Shown here in pieces: positions 50,246-59,574 of a DNA stretch of 64,000 nucleotides. Position numbers and translations under genes: made by a program. This DNA is from Acidimicrobiaceae bacterium (lineage in GTDB: Bacteria; Actinomycetota; Acidimicrobiia; Acidimicrobiales; Palsa-688): contig PMWT01000058.1 of assembly GCA_003166025.1 (NCBI GenBank), forward strand, positions 1 through 64,000, in the 5' to 3' direction. The notes under the pieces were generated by a model that saw only the letters and a program-made list of their open reading frames with translations, made no database searches and was not told where the DNA came from. The stretch's first letter is position 1. Each line of letters starts with the position of its first letter.

Positions 50246-50637
50246 CGGCGGCGACGTACCTCGACTCGTCAGCGATCGTCAAGCTCGTTGTTGAGGAGCC
50301 CGAGTCGATAGCGCTGCGGCGGCACCTGCGGCGACGTACTCCCTTGATCTCCAGCGCTCTCGCTCGTACAGAAGTCCTCCGGGCGCTGCTCCTCGAGGGC
50401 GACGCAGCCCTGGCCCGAGGACGAACCGTCCTCAACCGGGTCGACATGATCCGCGTGAGCGACCGCATCCTTAGCGCGGCTGGTGTGCTGTTGCCATTGG
50501 AGGTCCGGTCCCTTGACGCCATCCACCTCGAGAGCGCCCGACAGCTCGGGACCGATCTTGGCCAGTTCGTCACCTATGACGAACGGATGTTTACGGCAGC
50601 CAAACAGCTTGGCCTCAACGCCAAGAAACCTACATAA
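50242..50637 (+). CDS. PIN-domain toxin (VapC-like RNase)
   Basis: 131 residues if started at the CTG at 50242. All four acidic PIN positions are in this frame: Asp in YLDSSAIVK, Glu in RTEVLRAL, Asp in SLDAIHLESA and Asp in TYDERMFTA. No ATG or GTG exists in frame before the first Asp. A later TTG at 50344 would remove that Asp, so a CTG overlapping the antitoxin stop (CTGA) or another non-standard start must be used if it is active. Cleaves RNA, often tRNA or rRNA, when free of antitoxin. Confidence 0.8.
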   Translation: MTAATYLDSSAIVKLVVEEPESIALRRHLRRRTPLISSALARTEVLRALLLEGDAALARGRTVLNRVDMIRVSDRILSAAGVLLPLEVRSLDAIHLESARQLGTDLGQFVTYDERMFTAAKQLGLNAKKPT

Positions 50638-50963
50638 ACCGGGGTTTATCCTTACGGGCACGCTGTCCTCCTTCGCCATGTACGTGGCTTTCCCACGCTC
50701 GGACTACTACGAGGGCTCCACCCCACCCTGGGGTTGTCGGCTGACGACGAGCCTGCCCGACCTCGGCCTGGGTGGCCGGGGGATAGGGAGGACCCAGGAC
50801 GGTTCCCACGTTCACTGCTGACCGTTCGACAGGTGAGGCGCCCAGCTTTTCCCCTGCAGCATGGGCTTGATAGGTGTCGATGACCACCATCGATGGCGCG
50901 GCATCGGCCCGGCCGAGCTTGGTCCTCGCCTTGTACGAACCGCCGTAGGCGTACATTGGACCG
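50638..50963. other. 326-base region without a supported gene
   Basis: Between the toxin gene and deoC. Short frames such as one containing AFPRSDYYEGSTPP and one reading VPTFTADRSTGEAPSFSPAA resemble stretches that I remember recurring as spurious hypothetical proteins in actinobacterial genomes, often near mobile elements. This may be a piece of a dispersed repeat. No terminal inverted repeats or transposase were seen. The deoC promoter must lie at its right end. Confidence 0.3.
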
Positions 50964-50969
50964 GTGCCG

Positions 50970-51992
50970 ATGAGCGCGCAGCCAGGGGACCAGCTCCTCG
51001 TCGTGGACAGGGCTTTGGGCCCGGCGGAGGCCGGTGGCGTGCCCGAGCGGGCGCGGCGTTCCGAGCTGGCGGACATAGCCCGGTCGGAGGTTTCCCTTCG
51101 CCGCTTCCTCCATGGTCTCCCGGGTGTCGACCAGGTTGGGGCGGAGCAGCGGGCCTCCGGTCTGGCGACCCGGTCGATCAAGGCCGGGGCCAAGCTCTGG
51201 GCCATCGACACCGCCATCTCGATGGTCGACCTCACGACGCTCGAGGGTGCCGACACGCCGGGCAAGGTGAGGGCCCTGTGCGGCAAGGCCCGCCGGCCCG
51301 ACCCCGAGAGCCCCGAGGTCCCGCCGGTCGCCGCGGTCTGCGTCTACCCCGACCTCGTCCCCTTCGCCCGGGCGGCGCTGGCCGGCAGCCCGGTCAAGGT
51401 GGCTTCTGTAGCCACGGCCTTCCCTTCGGGCCGTGCCTCCTTGGCGGTGAAGCTGGCCGATGTCGCCGATGCGGTGGCCGCCGGGGCGGACGAGGTGGAC
51501 ATGGTCATCGATCGCGGAGCTTTTCTGGCCGGCCGCTACGGGGTGGTGCTCGAAGAGGTGCAGGCCGTGAAAGAGGCCTGCGGGCAGGCGCACCTCAAGG
51601 TGATACTGGAGACCGGCGAGCTCGTCACCTACGACAACGTGCGCCGGGCGTGCTGGACGGCGATGGTCGGCGGCGCCGACTTCGTGAAGACCTCGACCGG
51701 CAAGGTGAGCCCTGCGGCCACGCCTCCGGTCGCCCTGGTGATGCTGGAGGCGGTGCGGGAGTTTGCCGACGTTTCGGGCACCACAGTCGGGGTCAAAGTG
51801 GCCGGGGGCGTCCGGACCACAAAGGACGCCATCCGCTACCTCGTGCTGGTCAACGAGGTCGCCGGCGACGCTTGGCTGGAGCCGGACCGGTTCCGCATCG
51901 GCGCTTCCAGCCTGCTCAACGACCTCTTGATGCAACGCTCCAAGCAACGGCGCGGGGCCTACGCCGGCTCGCAGGACTTCAGCGTCGAGTAG
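50970..51992 (+). CDS. deoC: Deoxyribose-phosphate aldolase
   Basis: 340 residues from ATG 50970 (a GTG six bases earlier is equally possible). Splits 2-deoxyribose-5-phosphate into acetaldehyde and glyceraldehyde-3-phosphate. VAAVCVYPDLVPFA, VDMVIDRGAFLAGRYG, VILETGELV, and the Schiff-base Lys in GGADFVKTSTGKV are diagnostic. An N-terminal extension of about 60-70 residues makes it longer than E. coli DeoC and like the DERA type. Followed after 11 bases by an aldehyde dehydrogenase that could use the acetaldehyde. Confidence 0.94.
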   Translation: MSAQPGDQLLVVDRALGPAEAGGVPERARRSELADIARSEVSLRRFLHGLPGVDQVGAEQRASGLATRSIKAGAKLWAIDTAISMVDLTTLEGADTPGKVRALCGKARRPDPESPEVPPVAAVCVYPDLVPFARAALAGSPVKVASVATAFPSGRASLAVKLADVADAVAAGADEVDMVIDRGAFLAGRYGVVLEEVQAVKEACGQAHLKVILETGELVTYDNVRRACWTAMVGGADFVKTSTGKVSPAATPPVALVMLEAVREFADVSGTTVGVKVAGGVRTTKDAIRYLVLVNEVAGDAWLEPDRFRIGASSLLNDLLMQRSKQRRGAYAGSQDFSVE

Positions 51993-52003
51993 CGGGACCT
52001 TCC

Positions 52004-53458
52004 TTGACCTCCCCCCGTTTCCCTTATGCACCTGCGCCCGAGTCGCGGGCCGTGGTCAACCTGAGGGCTTCGTACGGGCTGTTCATCGACGGGGAGTTCG
52101 TGAGCCCAGCCGACGGTGGTCATTTCAAGACAGAGAACCCGTCTTCGCAGGAAGTTCTGGCCGAGGTCAGCTCGGCCGGGCCGGCTGACGTCGACCGGGC
52201 GGTGCGAGCCGCACGGCGAGCGCAGGAAGAGGTCTGGGGACCGATGCCGGGCCGGGAGCGGGCGAAGTACCTGTTCCGCGTGGCCCGCATCATCCAGGAA
52301 CGTTCGCGCGAGCTGGCGGTGCTCGAGACCCTCGACAACGGCAAGCCCATAAAGGAGTCACGCGACGTCGACGTGCCTCTCGCCGCCGCCCACTTCTTCT
52401 ACTACGCGGGCTGGGCGGACAAGCTCGCCTATGCCGGCTTCGGGCCCCACCCGAGGCCGCTCGGCGTGGCCGGGCAGGTCATACCGTGGAATTTCCCGCT
52501 GCTGATGGCCGCCTGGAAGCTGGCCCCGGCGCTGGCGACCGGCAACACCTGTGTGCTTAAGCCGGCCGAGACGACGCCCCTCTCCGCTCTCCTGTTGGCC
52601 GAGATCCTCCAGCAGGCCGACCTGCCCCCGGGCGTGGTCAACATCGTCCCGGGCGCCGGGGACACGGGAGCCGCCCTGGTCGCCCACCCCGGGCTCGACA
52701 AGGTCGCCTTCACCGGCTCTACCGAGGTCGGCAAGCAGATCCAGCGCGACCTGGCCGGGACCGGTAGGCGCCTCACGTTGGAGCTCGGAGGCAAGGCGGC
52801 CAACATCGTCTTCGAGGATGCCCCCTTGTCCCAGGCGGTCGAAGGGATCGTCAACGGCATTTTCTTCAATCAGGGCCAGGTGTGCTGCGCCGGGTCCCGC
52901 CTGCTCGTCCAGGAGCCGATCGTTGAGGGCGTGGTCGAGGCCCTGAAGCGACGGCTCGACACCCTGCGCCTGGGCGACCCCCTCGACAAAAACACCGATA
53001 TCGGCGCCATCAATTCCTCAGCTCAGCTCGACAAGATCCGGCGGCTGGCGGCATCGGGCGAGGACGAGGGGGCGCAGCGCTGGTCCCCGGCGTGCACGTT
53101 GCCTGACCGGGGCTACTGGTTCCCTCCGACACTGTTCACCGGCGTGGTCCCGGCCCAACGGATCGCCCGCGAGGAGATCTTCGGCCCCGTCCTCTCCGTG
53201 CTCACGTTCCGCACCCCTGAAGAGGCAGTCGAGAAGGCCAACAACACCCCTTACGGGCTGTCGGCGGGGGTCTGGACCGAGAAGGGTAGCCGCATCCTGC
53301 ACATGGCCGCCCGCTTGCGGGCCGGGGTGGTGTGGGCCAACACCTTCAACCGCTTCGACCCTGCCAGTCCCTTCGGCGGCTATGGCGAGTCAGGCTTCGG
53401 CCGGGAGGGCGGCCGTCACGGTCTCGAGGCCTATCTCGAAGGCTCGTTCGATGCCTGA
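52004..53458 (+). CDS. NAD(P)-dependent aldehyde dehydrogenase
   Basis: 484 residues from the TTG at 52004 (GTG at 52052 is an alternative). Full catalytic set: VIPWNFPLLMAAWKLAPAL, VAFTGSTEVGK, the general base Glu in LTLELGGKAANI, and the nucleophile in FFNQGQVCCAGSRLL; EEIFGPVLSV follows. The adjacent deoC makes acetaldehyde or a C3 aldehyde from deoxyribose the likely substrate. Overlaps or nearly overlaps a half-length ALDH-like gene downstream, with which it may form a complex. Confidence 0.92.
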   Translation: MTSPRFPYAPAPESRAVVNLRASYGLFIDGEFVSPADGGHFKTENPSSQEVLAEVSSAGPADVDRAVRAARRAQEEVWGPMPGRERAKYLFRVARIIQERSRELAVLETLDNGKPIKESRDVDVPLAAAHFFYYAGWADKLAYAGFGPHPRPLGVAGQVIPWNFPLLMAAWKLAPALATGNTCVLKPAETTPLSALLLAEILQQADLPPGVVNIVPGAGDTGAALVAHPGLDKVAFTGSTEVGKQIQRDLAGTGRRLTLELGGKAANIVFEDAPLSQAVEGIVNGIFFNQGQVCCAGSRLLVQEPIVEGVVEALKRRLDTLRLGDPLDKNTDIGAINSSAQLDKIRRLAASGEDEGAQRWSPACTLPDRGYWFPPTLFTGVVPAQRIAREEIFGPVLSVLTFRTPEEAVEKANNTPYGLSAGVWTEKGSRILHMAARLRAGVVWANTFNRFDPASPFGGYGESGFGREGGRHGLEAYLEGSFDA

Positions 53459-53498
53459 GGGACGTGAGCCTGAGGGGCAGTTGCCTGGGGGGCGGTTG

Positions 53499-54350
53499 AT
53501 GGTACGCAAGACCTACAAGCTCTTCATCGGCGGGGCCTTCCCGCGTTCGGAGTCCGGGCGTTCCTATCCCATCTGCGGCTCGGGAGGGCAGGTCCTGGCC
53601 AACGCGGCCCTCGCCTCCCGCAAGGACCTCCGGGAGGCCGTCGTGGCGGCCCGCAAGGCCCAGCCCGGTTGGGCCAAGGCGACCGCCTACCTGCGGGGCC
53701 AGGTCGTCTACCGCGTGGCCGAGATGCTGGAGGGCCGCCACGCTCAGTTCGTCGACGCTCTCGTGGCCGGGGAAGGGCTGGACGCCGGGGCCGCCTCCTC
53801 GACAGTGGACGCTGCGGTCGACCGCCTGGTCTGGTACGCGGGCTGGTCGGACAAGTTCGCCCAGGTGGCAGGCTCCTCAAACCCCATAGCCGGCCCTTAC
53901 TTCAACTTCTCGTTCCCTGAGCCCACCGGCGTCGTGGGCGTGCTCGCCCCCCAGACCTCCTCGCTCCTCGGGCTGGTGAGCGTGATCGCCCCGGTGATAA
54001 CGACCGGGAACGCCGTGGTGGTGGTCGCCTGCGGGGCCCACCCCCTCCCCGCCCTGGAGCTGGCCGAGGTCCTGGCGACCTCCGATCTCCCCGGGGGCGT
54101 GGTCAACATCCTCACCGGACATACGGCCGAGCTCGGGCCCGTGCTGGCCGCCCACCGCGACGTCGACGCCCTCGACCTCGCCGGGGCGGCGCCAGAGGCC
54201 GAAGCCGAGCTCGAAGTGGCGGCGGCGGACAATGTAAAACGAGTCCTGCGCCGGCCGCCGATCGGCGTGGACTGGTCCGCCGAGCCAGGCCCGGCGCGGC
54301 TGGTTTTTTTCACCGAGATCAAGACCGTCTGGCACCCCGTCGGCGTCTAG
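53499..54350 (+). CDS. Half-length, catalytically degenerate aldehyde-dehydrogenase-like protein
   Basis: 283 residues from ATG 53499 (an ATG at 53451 overlapping the previous stop is possible). It matches the N-terminal, NAD-binding half of ALDHs: YKLFIGGAFPRSESGRSYPI, VYRVAEMLEGR, YAGWSDKFAQV, PGGVVNILTG. The catalytic Asn region reads VLAPQTSSLLG instead of PWNFP, and the whole catalytic-Cys domain is absent. It ends in a distinct tail, LVFFTEIKTVWHPVGV. The frame is clean, so it looks maintained, perhaps as a non-enzymatic partner of the active ALDH. Confidence 0.82.
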   Translation: MVRKTYKLFIGGAFPRSESGRSYPICGSGGQVLANAALASRKDLREAVVAARKAQPGWAKATAYLRGQVVYRVAEMLEGRHAQFVDALVAGEGLDAGAASSTVDAAVDRLVWYAGWSDKFAQVAGSSNPIAGPYFNFSFPEPTGVVGVLAPQTSSLLGLVSVIAPVITTGNAVVVVACGAHPLPALELAEVLATSDLPGGVVNILTGHTAELGPVLAAHRDVDALDLAGAAPEAEAELEVAAADNVKRVLRRPPIGVDWSAEPGPARLVFFTEIKTVWHPVGV

Positions 54351-54393
54351 CGCCGGACGGGGCCAGGCCGAGCGGCCGAGGAGGCTGGCGAAG

Positions 54394-55014
54394 TTGGGTG
54401 TACAGGTCGTTGACCATCCCCTGGCGAAAGCTTTATTGGCGCAGTTGCGCGACCGCAACACGCCGCCTCCGCTGTTCCGCCTCCTGGCCAAGCGGCTGGC
54501 GCTGGTGCTCTGCCTGGAAGCGACCAGGGGGGTACCCACCGCCCCGGTCGAGGTGGAGACGCCGCTCACCCGCACCACCGGGGCCCGGCTGGCCAAACCC
54601 CTGGTGGCCGTGCCCGTGCTGCGGGCCGGGCTCGGGATGCTGGAGGCGGTGACCGAGCTGTTCCCCGAGGTGACCGTCGGCTATGTCGGCCTCGAGCGTG
54701 ACCACGCCACCTTCGAGCCTTCCCTCTACTACTCCAAGCTGCCCCCACTGGATGGACGGGTGGTCCTGTTGCTCGACCCCATGCTCGCCACCGGTGCCTC
54801 GGCCGCGGCTGCCTGCCACGCGCTGGAGAAGGCGGGCGCCGAGGAGATCACCCTCCTGTCGGTGGTGTCGGCCCCCGAGGGCATCACCCACCTCCACCAG
54901 CTCCACCCCGACGTCAACATCGTCACCGCTTCGATCGACGAGGGCCTCAACCAGCACGCGTACATAGTCCCCGGGCTCGGCGACTTCGGGGACCGCCTTT
55001 TCGGCACTCTGTGA
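54394..55014 (+). CDS. upp: Uracil phosphoribosyltransferase
   Basis: 206 residues, usual size. Converts uracil and PRPP to UMP. PRPP loop VLLLDPMLATGASAAAA, flexible loop and base site in VPVLRAGLGMLEA, and C-terminal uracil-binding GLNQHAYIVPGLGDFGDRL. TTG start with GAGGAGG upstream. Last gene of the plus-strand deoC cluster, convergent with psuG with a nine-base gap. Confidence 0.95.
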   Translation: MGVQVVDHPLAKALLAQLRDRNTPPPLFRLLAKRLALVLCLEATRGVPTAPVEVETPLTRTTGARLAKPLVAVPVLRAGLGMLEAVTELFPEVTVGYVGLERDHATFEPSLYYSKLPPLDGRVVLLLDPMLATGASAAAACHALEKAGAEEITLLSVVSAPEGITHLHQLHPDVNIVTASIDEGLNQHAYIVPGLGDFGDRLFGTL

Positions 55015-55023
55015 GAACGCGCC

Positions 55024-55950
55024 TCAACGGGCGAAGGCGACCGCGATCCTGGCGCCCAGCCTGACATTGCCTCTGACCGCGGCCAGGTTGGCCTCGAGGG
55101 CGGCACCCCCCGTGGCCTGCACCAGCGCCGCCAGCAGGTAAGGCGTGAGGCGCTGCCCCGTGACGCCATCTCTTTCGGCCCCGGCCAGCGCCTCGGCCAG
55201 CGCCCGGTCGTGCAGCTCCGGATCCAGCTGCTCGGCCTCGGGCACCGGGTTGGCGACCAGAAGCGCCGAACCGATATGCAGGGCGTCCTGCTGGTGCATT
55301 ATCCCGGCGACCTCGGCCGGCGTGTGGACGGTCCAGTCGAGCGGGCGGCCGGAGCTGTGGAGGTAGAAGCCGGGAAAGATGGCGGTGGCGAAGCCCACCA
55401 CCGTCACGCTCAGGCTCTCCAGGCGTTCCAGGGTGGCGGGTACATCGAGGATGGACTTCACCCCGGCTGAGACCACGGTGAGGCGGGTGTGGCTTAGCAC
55501 CCCGAGGTCCGCCGATTCGTCGAAAGTCTCCGCGAACCCGCGGTGCACCCCGCCCAGACCGCCGGTGGCGAAGACCCGGATGCCGGCCGCGGCAGCCAGC
55601 CAGGCGGTGGCGGAGACCGTCGTCGCCCCGCTTGCCCCCAGGGCCAGGGCCACCGGGAGGTCGCGCGTCCCGAGCTTGCGCAGTGTGGTGTCTTCGGCCA
55701 CCCGGGCCAGTTCGTCGTCGTCCAGCCCGACGTGGGCGACGCCGTCGAGCACAGCCACCGTGGCCGGGCAGGCACCTTCTTCACGGGCGATGGCCTCCAG
55801 CTCCCGGGCCACCTCACGGTTGCGGGGCCGGGGCAGGCCGTGGGCGATGATGGTCGACTCCAGGGCGAGCACGGGCGTACCGTCCCGGCGCGCCCGTGCC
55901 ACCTCGGGGCTCAGCCGAAGTTCCCCGGGCGTAGTCGGTTGCGTGCTCAT
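55024..55950 (-). CDS. psuG: Pseudouridine-5'-phosphate glycosidase
   Basis: 308 residues. Signature LALESTIIAHGLPRPRN, FATGGLGGVHRG, and the catalytic Lys in VVSAGVKSILD with the PLDWTVHTPAE region. Splits pseudouridine-5'-phosphate into uracil and ribose-5-phosphate. ATG overlaps the mutase stop. No PsuK kinase gene is next to it in this window. The uracil could be salvaged by Upp or enter the reductive pyrimidine pathway encoded upstream. Confidence 0.93.
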   Translation of the reverse strand: MSTQPTTPGELRLSPEVARARRDGTPVLALESTIIAHGLPRPRNREVARELEAIAREEGACPATVAVLDGVAHVGLDDDELARVAEDTTLRKLGTRDLPVALALGASGATTVSATAWLAAAAGIRVFATGGLGGVHRGFAETFDESADLGVLSHTRLTVVSAGVKSILDVPATLERLESLSVTVVGFATAIFPGFYLHSSGRPLDWTVHTPAEVAGIMHQQDALHIGSALLVANPVPEAEQLDPELHDRALAEALAGAERDGVTGQRLTPYLLAALVQATGGAALEANLAAVRGNVRLGARIAVAFAR

Positions 55951-57722
55951 GAACCTCCCGTTACCAACGTGACGACTTCGCCGCGGAGCTCTTCGAGCCG
56001 AGCCCGGGCGGCCCGCCGGGCCTCGTCGAGGTCCCCGGGAACGCAGGGCCCGGTGGTCGCCTCAAGGTAGGCCTTGAGCTTGGGCTCGGTGCCGCTCGGG
56101 CGCAACACGACGCGACCCGCCCCGCCGAGCTGAAGGACGAGTACGTCCGACGGCGGCAGTTCGGCGTCGCCCCGGGCCAGGTCATGTACCGCCGTCACCT
56201 GGAGACCGCCCAGGCGCGCCGGCGGTGACGAACGCAGGCGGGACATGAGGGCGGCGAGTACGTCGGGGGCATCGCTTCCCGCCAAGCGTACGGACCACTG
56301 GCCCGTGGTGTGCACGCCCAGGCTGCATTCGAGCTCGTCGAGGCGGTCCAGTAGCGAACGCCCCTGGCTAAGGGCCCGGGCGGCCATGTCGGCCACTACG
56401 AGGGCAGCCGACAACCCGTCCTTGTCGGCCACGGCGTCGGTGACGGCATAGCCGAGCGCCTCCTCGTACCCGAACAGCAGGCGGTGGCCCGGGCGCCGGA
56501 GCGCAGCCCGGGCGATCCATTTGAACCCCGTCAACGTCTCCACGTAGGCGACCCCGGCGTGCTCGGCCAGGGCCGAGAGCATGGAGGAGGAGACCACCGT
56601 CGTTGCCACCAGCCGGTCGCTACCGCAGGTGGTCGAGATGAGGTGGTCAGCGATCAGCACCCCGAGCTCGTCGCCCGTCAGCACCCGGAAACCCGGCCCC
56701 CCCCTCCCTGGCCCAGCTCCCCCTGGCCCAGCACGCTCAGGGACGGCGACCGCCAACCGGTCGGCGTCGGGGTCGTTGGCCAGGACGAGGTCCGGGCCGA
56801 GGCGCCCGGCCTCGGCCAGGGCCAGGTCCAGGACACCTGGCTCTTCCGGGTTGGGGAAAGGGGCGGTCGGGAAGTCGGGGTCGGGCCGGGCCTGGGCGGC
56901 GACGAGCGCCGGCCGGTCGAAGCCCGCCTCTTCCAGGAGCTCGGGCAGTACCGCCCCGCCCACCCCGTGAACGGGCGTGTACAGGGTGCGCAGCCGCCGG
57001 GGCCCGGCAGTGCTCACCACGGCGAGCACTGCCTGGCGGTAAGCGGCCAACAGCTCGGCCTCGTCGATATCTACCAGGAGGTCGCCGAAAGGTCCTTCGA
57101 GGGCCGGGCCCCGGGGAAGGGCGGCCTGGGAGGAGGCGGCGGCGATGGCGGCGTCATGAGGTGGGATGACCAGGGCACCGTCGCTGAGGTAGACCTTGTA
57201 GCCGTTGTCGGGCGCCGGGTTGTGGCTGGCAGTGACCATGGCCCCGGCCGCCGCTCCCAGGTGGCGCACGGCGAAAGCCGTGACGGGGGTGGGCAGGGCA
57301 CTGCGGAAATGCCACGCCGGCAAGCCACCGGCCGCCACGACCCTGGCCGCATCGGCGGCGAGCTCGGCGGAGCGGTGCCGGGCGTCGTGCCCGACGACGA
57401 CGCCGTTGCCACCGGCCTGCCCGCCTTGGTCCCGGATATAGCTGACCAGGCCGGCGGTGGTCCGGCGGACGACGGCCAAGTTGACCCGTCCGGGGCCGGC
57501 GCCGAGCGGGCCCCGCAGGCCGGCGGTGCCGAAGCTGAGCGGGTGGTCGAAACGGTCGCGGAGGCCGCCCTCGTCGCCTTGTGCCAACAGCGCCTCCAGT
57601 TCGGCTCGCGACCCCGGGTCCGGGTCCTCGGCCACCCACGCCCTGACCCGGTCCACGAGCTCGGCGGGCAGCCCGGTGGCCGGCAGGCTGCTGGCGGTCC
57701 CCTGCGCCTCCCCCCGGTTCAT
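55947..57722 (-). CDS. Phosphohexomutase/phosphopentomutase family enzyme
   Basis: 591 residues from the ATG at 57722 (ATGA overlap with the phosphorylase stop); the 311 codons open upstream are shadow. Alpha-D-phosphohexomutase family, long PGM2/PgcA type: phosphoserine loop [17 protein letters not shown], metal loop [14 protein letters not shown], sugar loop [11 protein letters not shown] and phosphate site [13 protein letters not shown]. Beside nucleoside phosphorylase it probably interconverts (deoxy)ribose-1- and 5-phosphates; phosphoglucomutase activity is the alternative. Confidence 0.9.
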   Translation of the reverse strand: MNRGEAQGTASSLPATGLPAELVDRVRAWVAEDPDPGSRAELEALLAQGDEGGLRDRFDHPLSFGTAGLRGPLGAGPGRVNLAVVRRTTAGLVSYIRDQGGQAGGNGVVVGHDARHRSAELAADAARVVAAGGLPAWHFRSALPTPVTAFAVRHLGAAAGAMVTASHNPAPDNGYKVYLSDGALVIPPHDAAIAAASSQAALPRGPALEGPFGDLLVDIDEAELLAAYRQAVLAVVSTAGPRRLRTLYTPVHGVGGAVLPELLEEAGFDRPALVAAQARPDPDFPTAPFPNPEEPGVLDLALAEAGRLGPDLVLANDPDADRLAVAVPERAGPGGAGPGRGGPGFRVLTGDELGVLIADHLISTTCGSDRLVATTVVSSSMLSALAEHAGVAYVETLTGFKWIARAALRRPGHRLLFGYEEALGYAVTDAVADKDGLSAALVVADMAARALSQGRSLLDRLDELECSLGVHTTGQWSVRLAGSDAPDVLAALMSRLRSSPPARLGGLQVTAVHDLARGDAELPPSDVLVLQLGGAGRVVLRPSGTEPKLKAYLEATTGPCVPGDLDEARRAARARLEELRGEVVTLVTGGS

Positions 57723-58564
57723 CCCGGCGACAGCAATGGAAGCAGGGCGGCGAGGAGCCGGCCGAGGCGGGGAACGGCGGCCGCCCCGGCGGCCAGTACC
57801 TCGGCGTGGTCGAGCGGTCCGGGCGAGACCCCGGCAGCGAGGTTGGTCACCAGCGAGAGGCCGAGCACCAAAGCGCCGAGGTGGCGCGCCGCGATCGCCT
57901 CGAGGGCGGTCGACATACCGACCAGGTCGGCGCCGGCGGCCCGGAGCATGGCGATCTCGGCCGGCGTCTCGTAATGGGGCCCGGGCAGGGCGGCGTAAAC
58001 GCCTTCGGCCAGGCTCGGGTCCACCGTCCTGGCCGTACGGCGGAGAGCCGACGCGTACAGGTCGGTGAGGTCCACGAAAGGCGAACGGTAGGGGGGTGGT
58101 GGCTCCCCGCCGGAAAGGGGGGAGGCGCCCGTCAGGTTGAGGTGGTCGCGCACGAGCACCACCTCGCCCGGCCGCAGGACCGGGTTGACGGCTCCGGCGG
58201 CGTTGGTGAGCACCACCACACCGGCGCCGGCGATGACCGCCGTGCGCACGGCGTGCACGACCTGGGCGGGCGAGCGGCTCTCGTAGAAATGGGACCGGCC
58301 GAGTAGTACCAGCACCTGGCGCCCGTCCACGCGTACCGACCTCACGGCCCCCTGGTGCCCGGGCACGGTCGGCGCCACGAACCCCGGCAGCTCGGCCACC
58401 GGGCATTCGGCGTCGGCCTCCCCGAGCGCGTCGGCCGCCGGGCGCCACCCCGAGCCGAGTACGAGGGCCACCTCTGGACGGGCCCCGAGCCGGGTCACGA
58501 GCGCTTCGGCGGCCTGCTCCGCGATGGCAAAGGGCTCGCCCGCGGCGGCCGGGGAGGTGCTCAC
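57719..58564 (-). CDS. Purine nucleoside phosphorylase (trimeric type)
   Basis: 281 residues. [16 protein letters not shown], phosphate-site [26 protein letters not shown], the purine-site [13 protein letters not shown] and [14 protein letters not shown] define the PNP/MTAP family of the trimeric, 6-oxopurine type. Splits purine nucleosides with phosphate into base and (deoxy)ribose-1-phosphate, which the adjacent mutase and DeoC would use. GTG start overlaps the LLM-enzyme stop. Confidence 0.92.
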   Translation of the reverse strand: MSTSPAAAGEPFAIAEQAAEALVTRLGARPEVALVLGSGWRPAADALGEADAECPVAELPGFVAPTVPGHQGAVRSVRVDGRQVLVLLGRSHFYESRSPAQVVHAVRTAVIAGAGVVVLTNAAGAVNPVLRPGEVVLVRDHLNLTGASPLSGGEPPPPYRSPFVDLTDLYASALRRTARTVDPSLAEGVYAALPGPHYETPAEIAMLRAAGADLVGMSTALEAIAARHLGALVLGLSLVTNLAAGVSPGPLDHAEVLAAGAAAVPRLGRLLAALLPLLSPG

Positions 58565-59574
58565 GGCTGGGAGGACGCGGCGAAGGCGGGGAGGACCTCC
58601 CGGGCGTAGGCCCGCAGCGTCTCTTCCTTCTGGTCGTGCATGAGGTAGATGGCAAACTGGTCCACGCCGAGGCGCTCGAGCTCCCTCATCCGCTCGAGGT
58701 GGGCGGCGGCGGGGCCGAGTATGCAGAAACGGTCGACGACTTCGTCGGGCACGAAGTCCGTGGTCGGGTTGCCGGGCTTGCCGTGGTGGCTGTAGTCGTA
58801 GGTCTTACGCCCGGCGATGTACGAAGTCAGGGCGGCGGGCACGGTGCCGGCGTCGGCGCCGTAGCGTTCGACGATGTCGGCCACATGGTTGCCTACCATG
58901 CCCCCGAACCAGCGCAGTTGGTCGCGTTGCGCGGCCAGGTCGTCCCCCACGTAGGCGGGGGCGGCGACGCAGACCTTGAACGCGGCGGGGTCGCGCCCGG
59001 CCGCCGCGGCCGCAGCGCGAGCCACACCGATGGCCCACTCGATGATGAACGGGTCGCCGATTTGGAGGATGACGCCGTCGGCCCGCCGGCCGGCAAGCTC
59101 GAGGGCACGGGGGCCGTAGGCGGCCATCAGCACAGGAAGGCGGCTGTCGCGCGCCCAGGAGATGGTGACCGAGGCTTCGCCGACCTGGGCCGGGCGGCCT
59201 TCGGCCAGGTCCTTGATGGCGTCCATGGCCCGGCCCAGAGTGGCCAGGCTGGCCGGGACGCCCCCGAGCACACGTACGGCGGAGTCCCCCCGACCGATGC
59301 CGCACACGGTGCGGTTGCCGTACATGTCGTTGAGCGTGGCGAACAGCGAGGCGGTGACGGCCCAATTGCGCGACAGAGGGTTGGTCACCATGGGGCCGAC
59401 CACGACAGACTTGGTGGTGGCGAGGATCTGCGAGTAGATGACGAAGGGCTCCTGCCAGAGCACGGGCGAGTCGAAGGTCCAGACGTACTCGAAGCCGAGC
59501 CTCTCCGACAGCTGCGCCAGCCCGATCACATCTCGGGCCGGAGGGTCTGTCTGCAGCACCACGCCGAAGTTCAA
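58561..59574 (-). CDS. LLM-class (F420-dependent) oxidoreductase
   Basis: 337 residues from the TTG at 59574, overlapping the dihydropyrimidinase stop (TTGA). Luciferase-like TIM barrel: [46 protein letters not shown] and [18 protein letters not shown], then [12 protein letters not shown]420 rather than FMN as cofactor is inferred from branch and host. Its fixed place between dihydropyrimidinase and PNP suggests a redox step in pyrimidine or purine breakdown, for which no dihydropyrimidine dehydrogenase is encoded here. Confidence 0.86.
   Translation of the reverse strand: MNFGVVLQTDPPARDVIGLAQLSERLGFEYVWTFDSPVLWQEPFVIYSQILATTKSVVVGPMVTNPLSRNWAVTASLFATLNDMYGNRTVCGIGRGDSAVRVLGGVPASLATLGRAMDAIKDLAEGRPAQVGEASVTISWARDSRLPVLMAAYGPRALELAGRRADGVILQIGDPFIIEWAIGVARAAAAAAGRDPAAFKVCVAAPAYVGDDLAAQRDQLRWFGGMVGNHVADIVERYGADAGTVPAALTSYIAGRKTYDYSHHGKPGNPTTDFVPDEVVDRFCILGPAAAHLERMRELERLGVDQFAIYLMHDQKEETLRAYAREVLPAFAASSQP

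Noticed and set aside
50861-53458. An 865-codon open frame suggesting a DeoC-ALDH fusion
   Set aside because: The upstream part is deoC in a different frame; the ALDH starts at TTG 52004 or GTG 52052.
55947-58655. A 902-codon open frame suggesting a fused mutase
   Set aside because: The first 311 codons are the purine nucleoside phosphorylase gene read in another frame and are Arg/Gly/Pro-rich; the mutase starts at the ATGA overlap at 57722.
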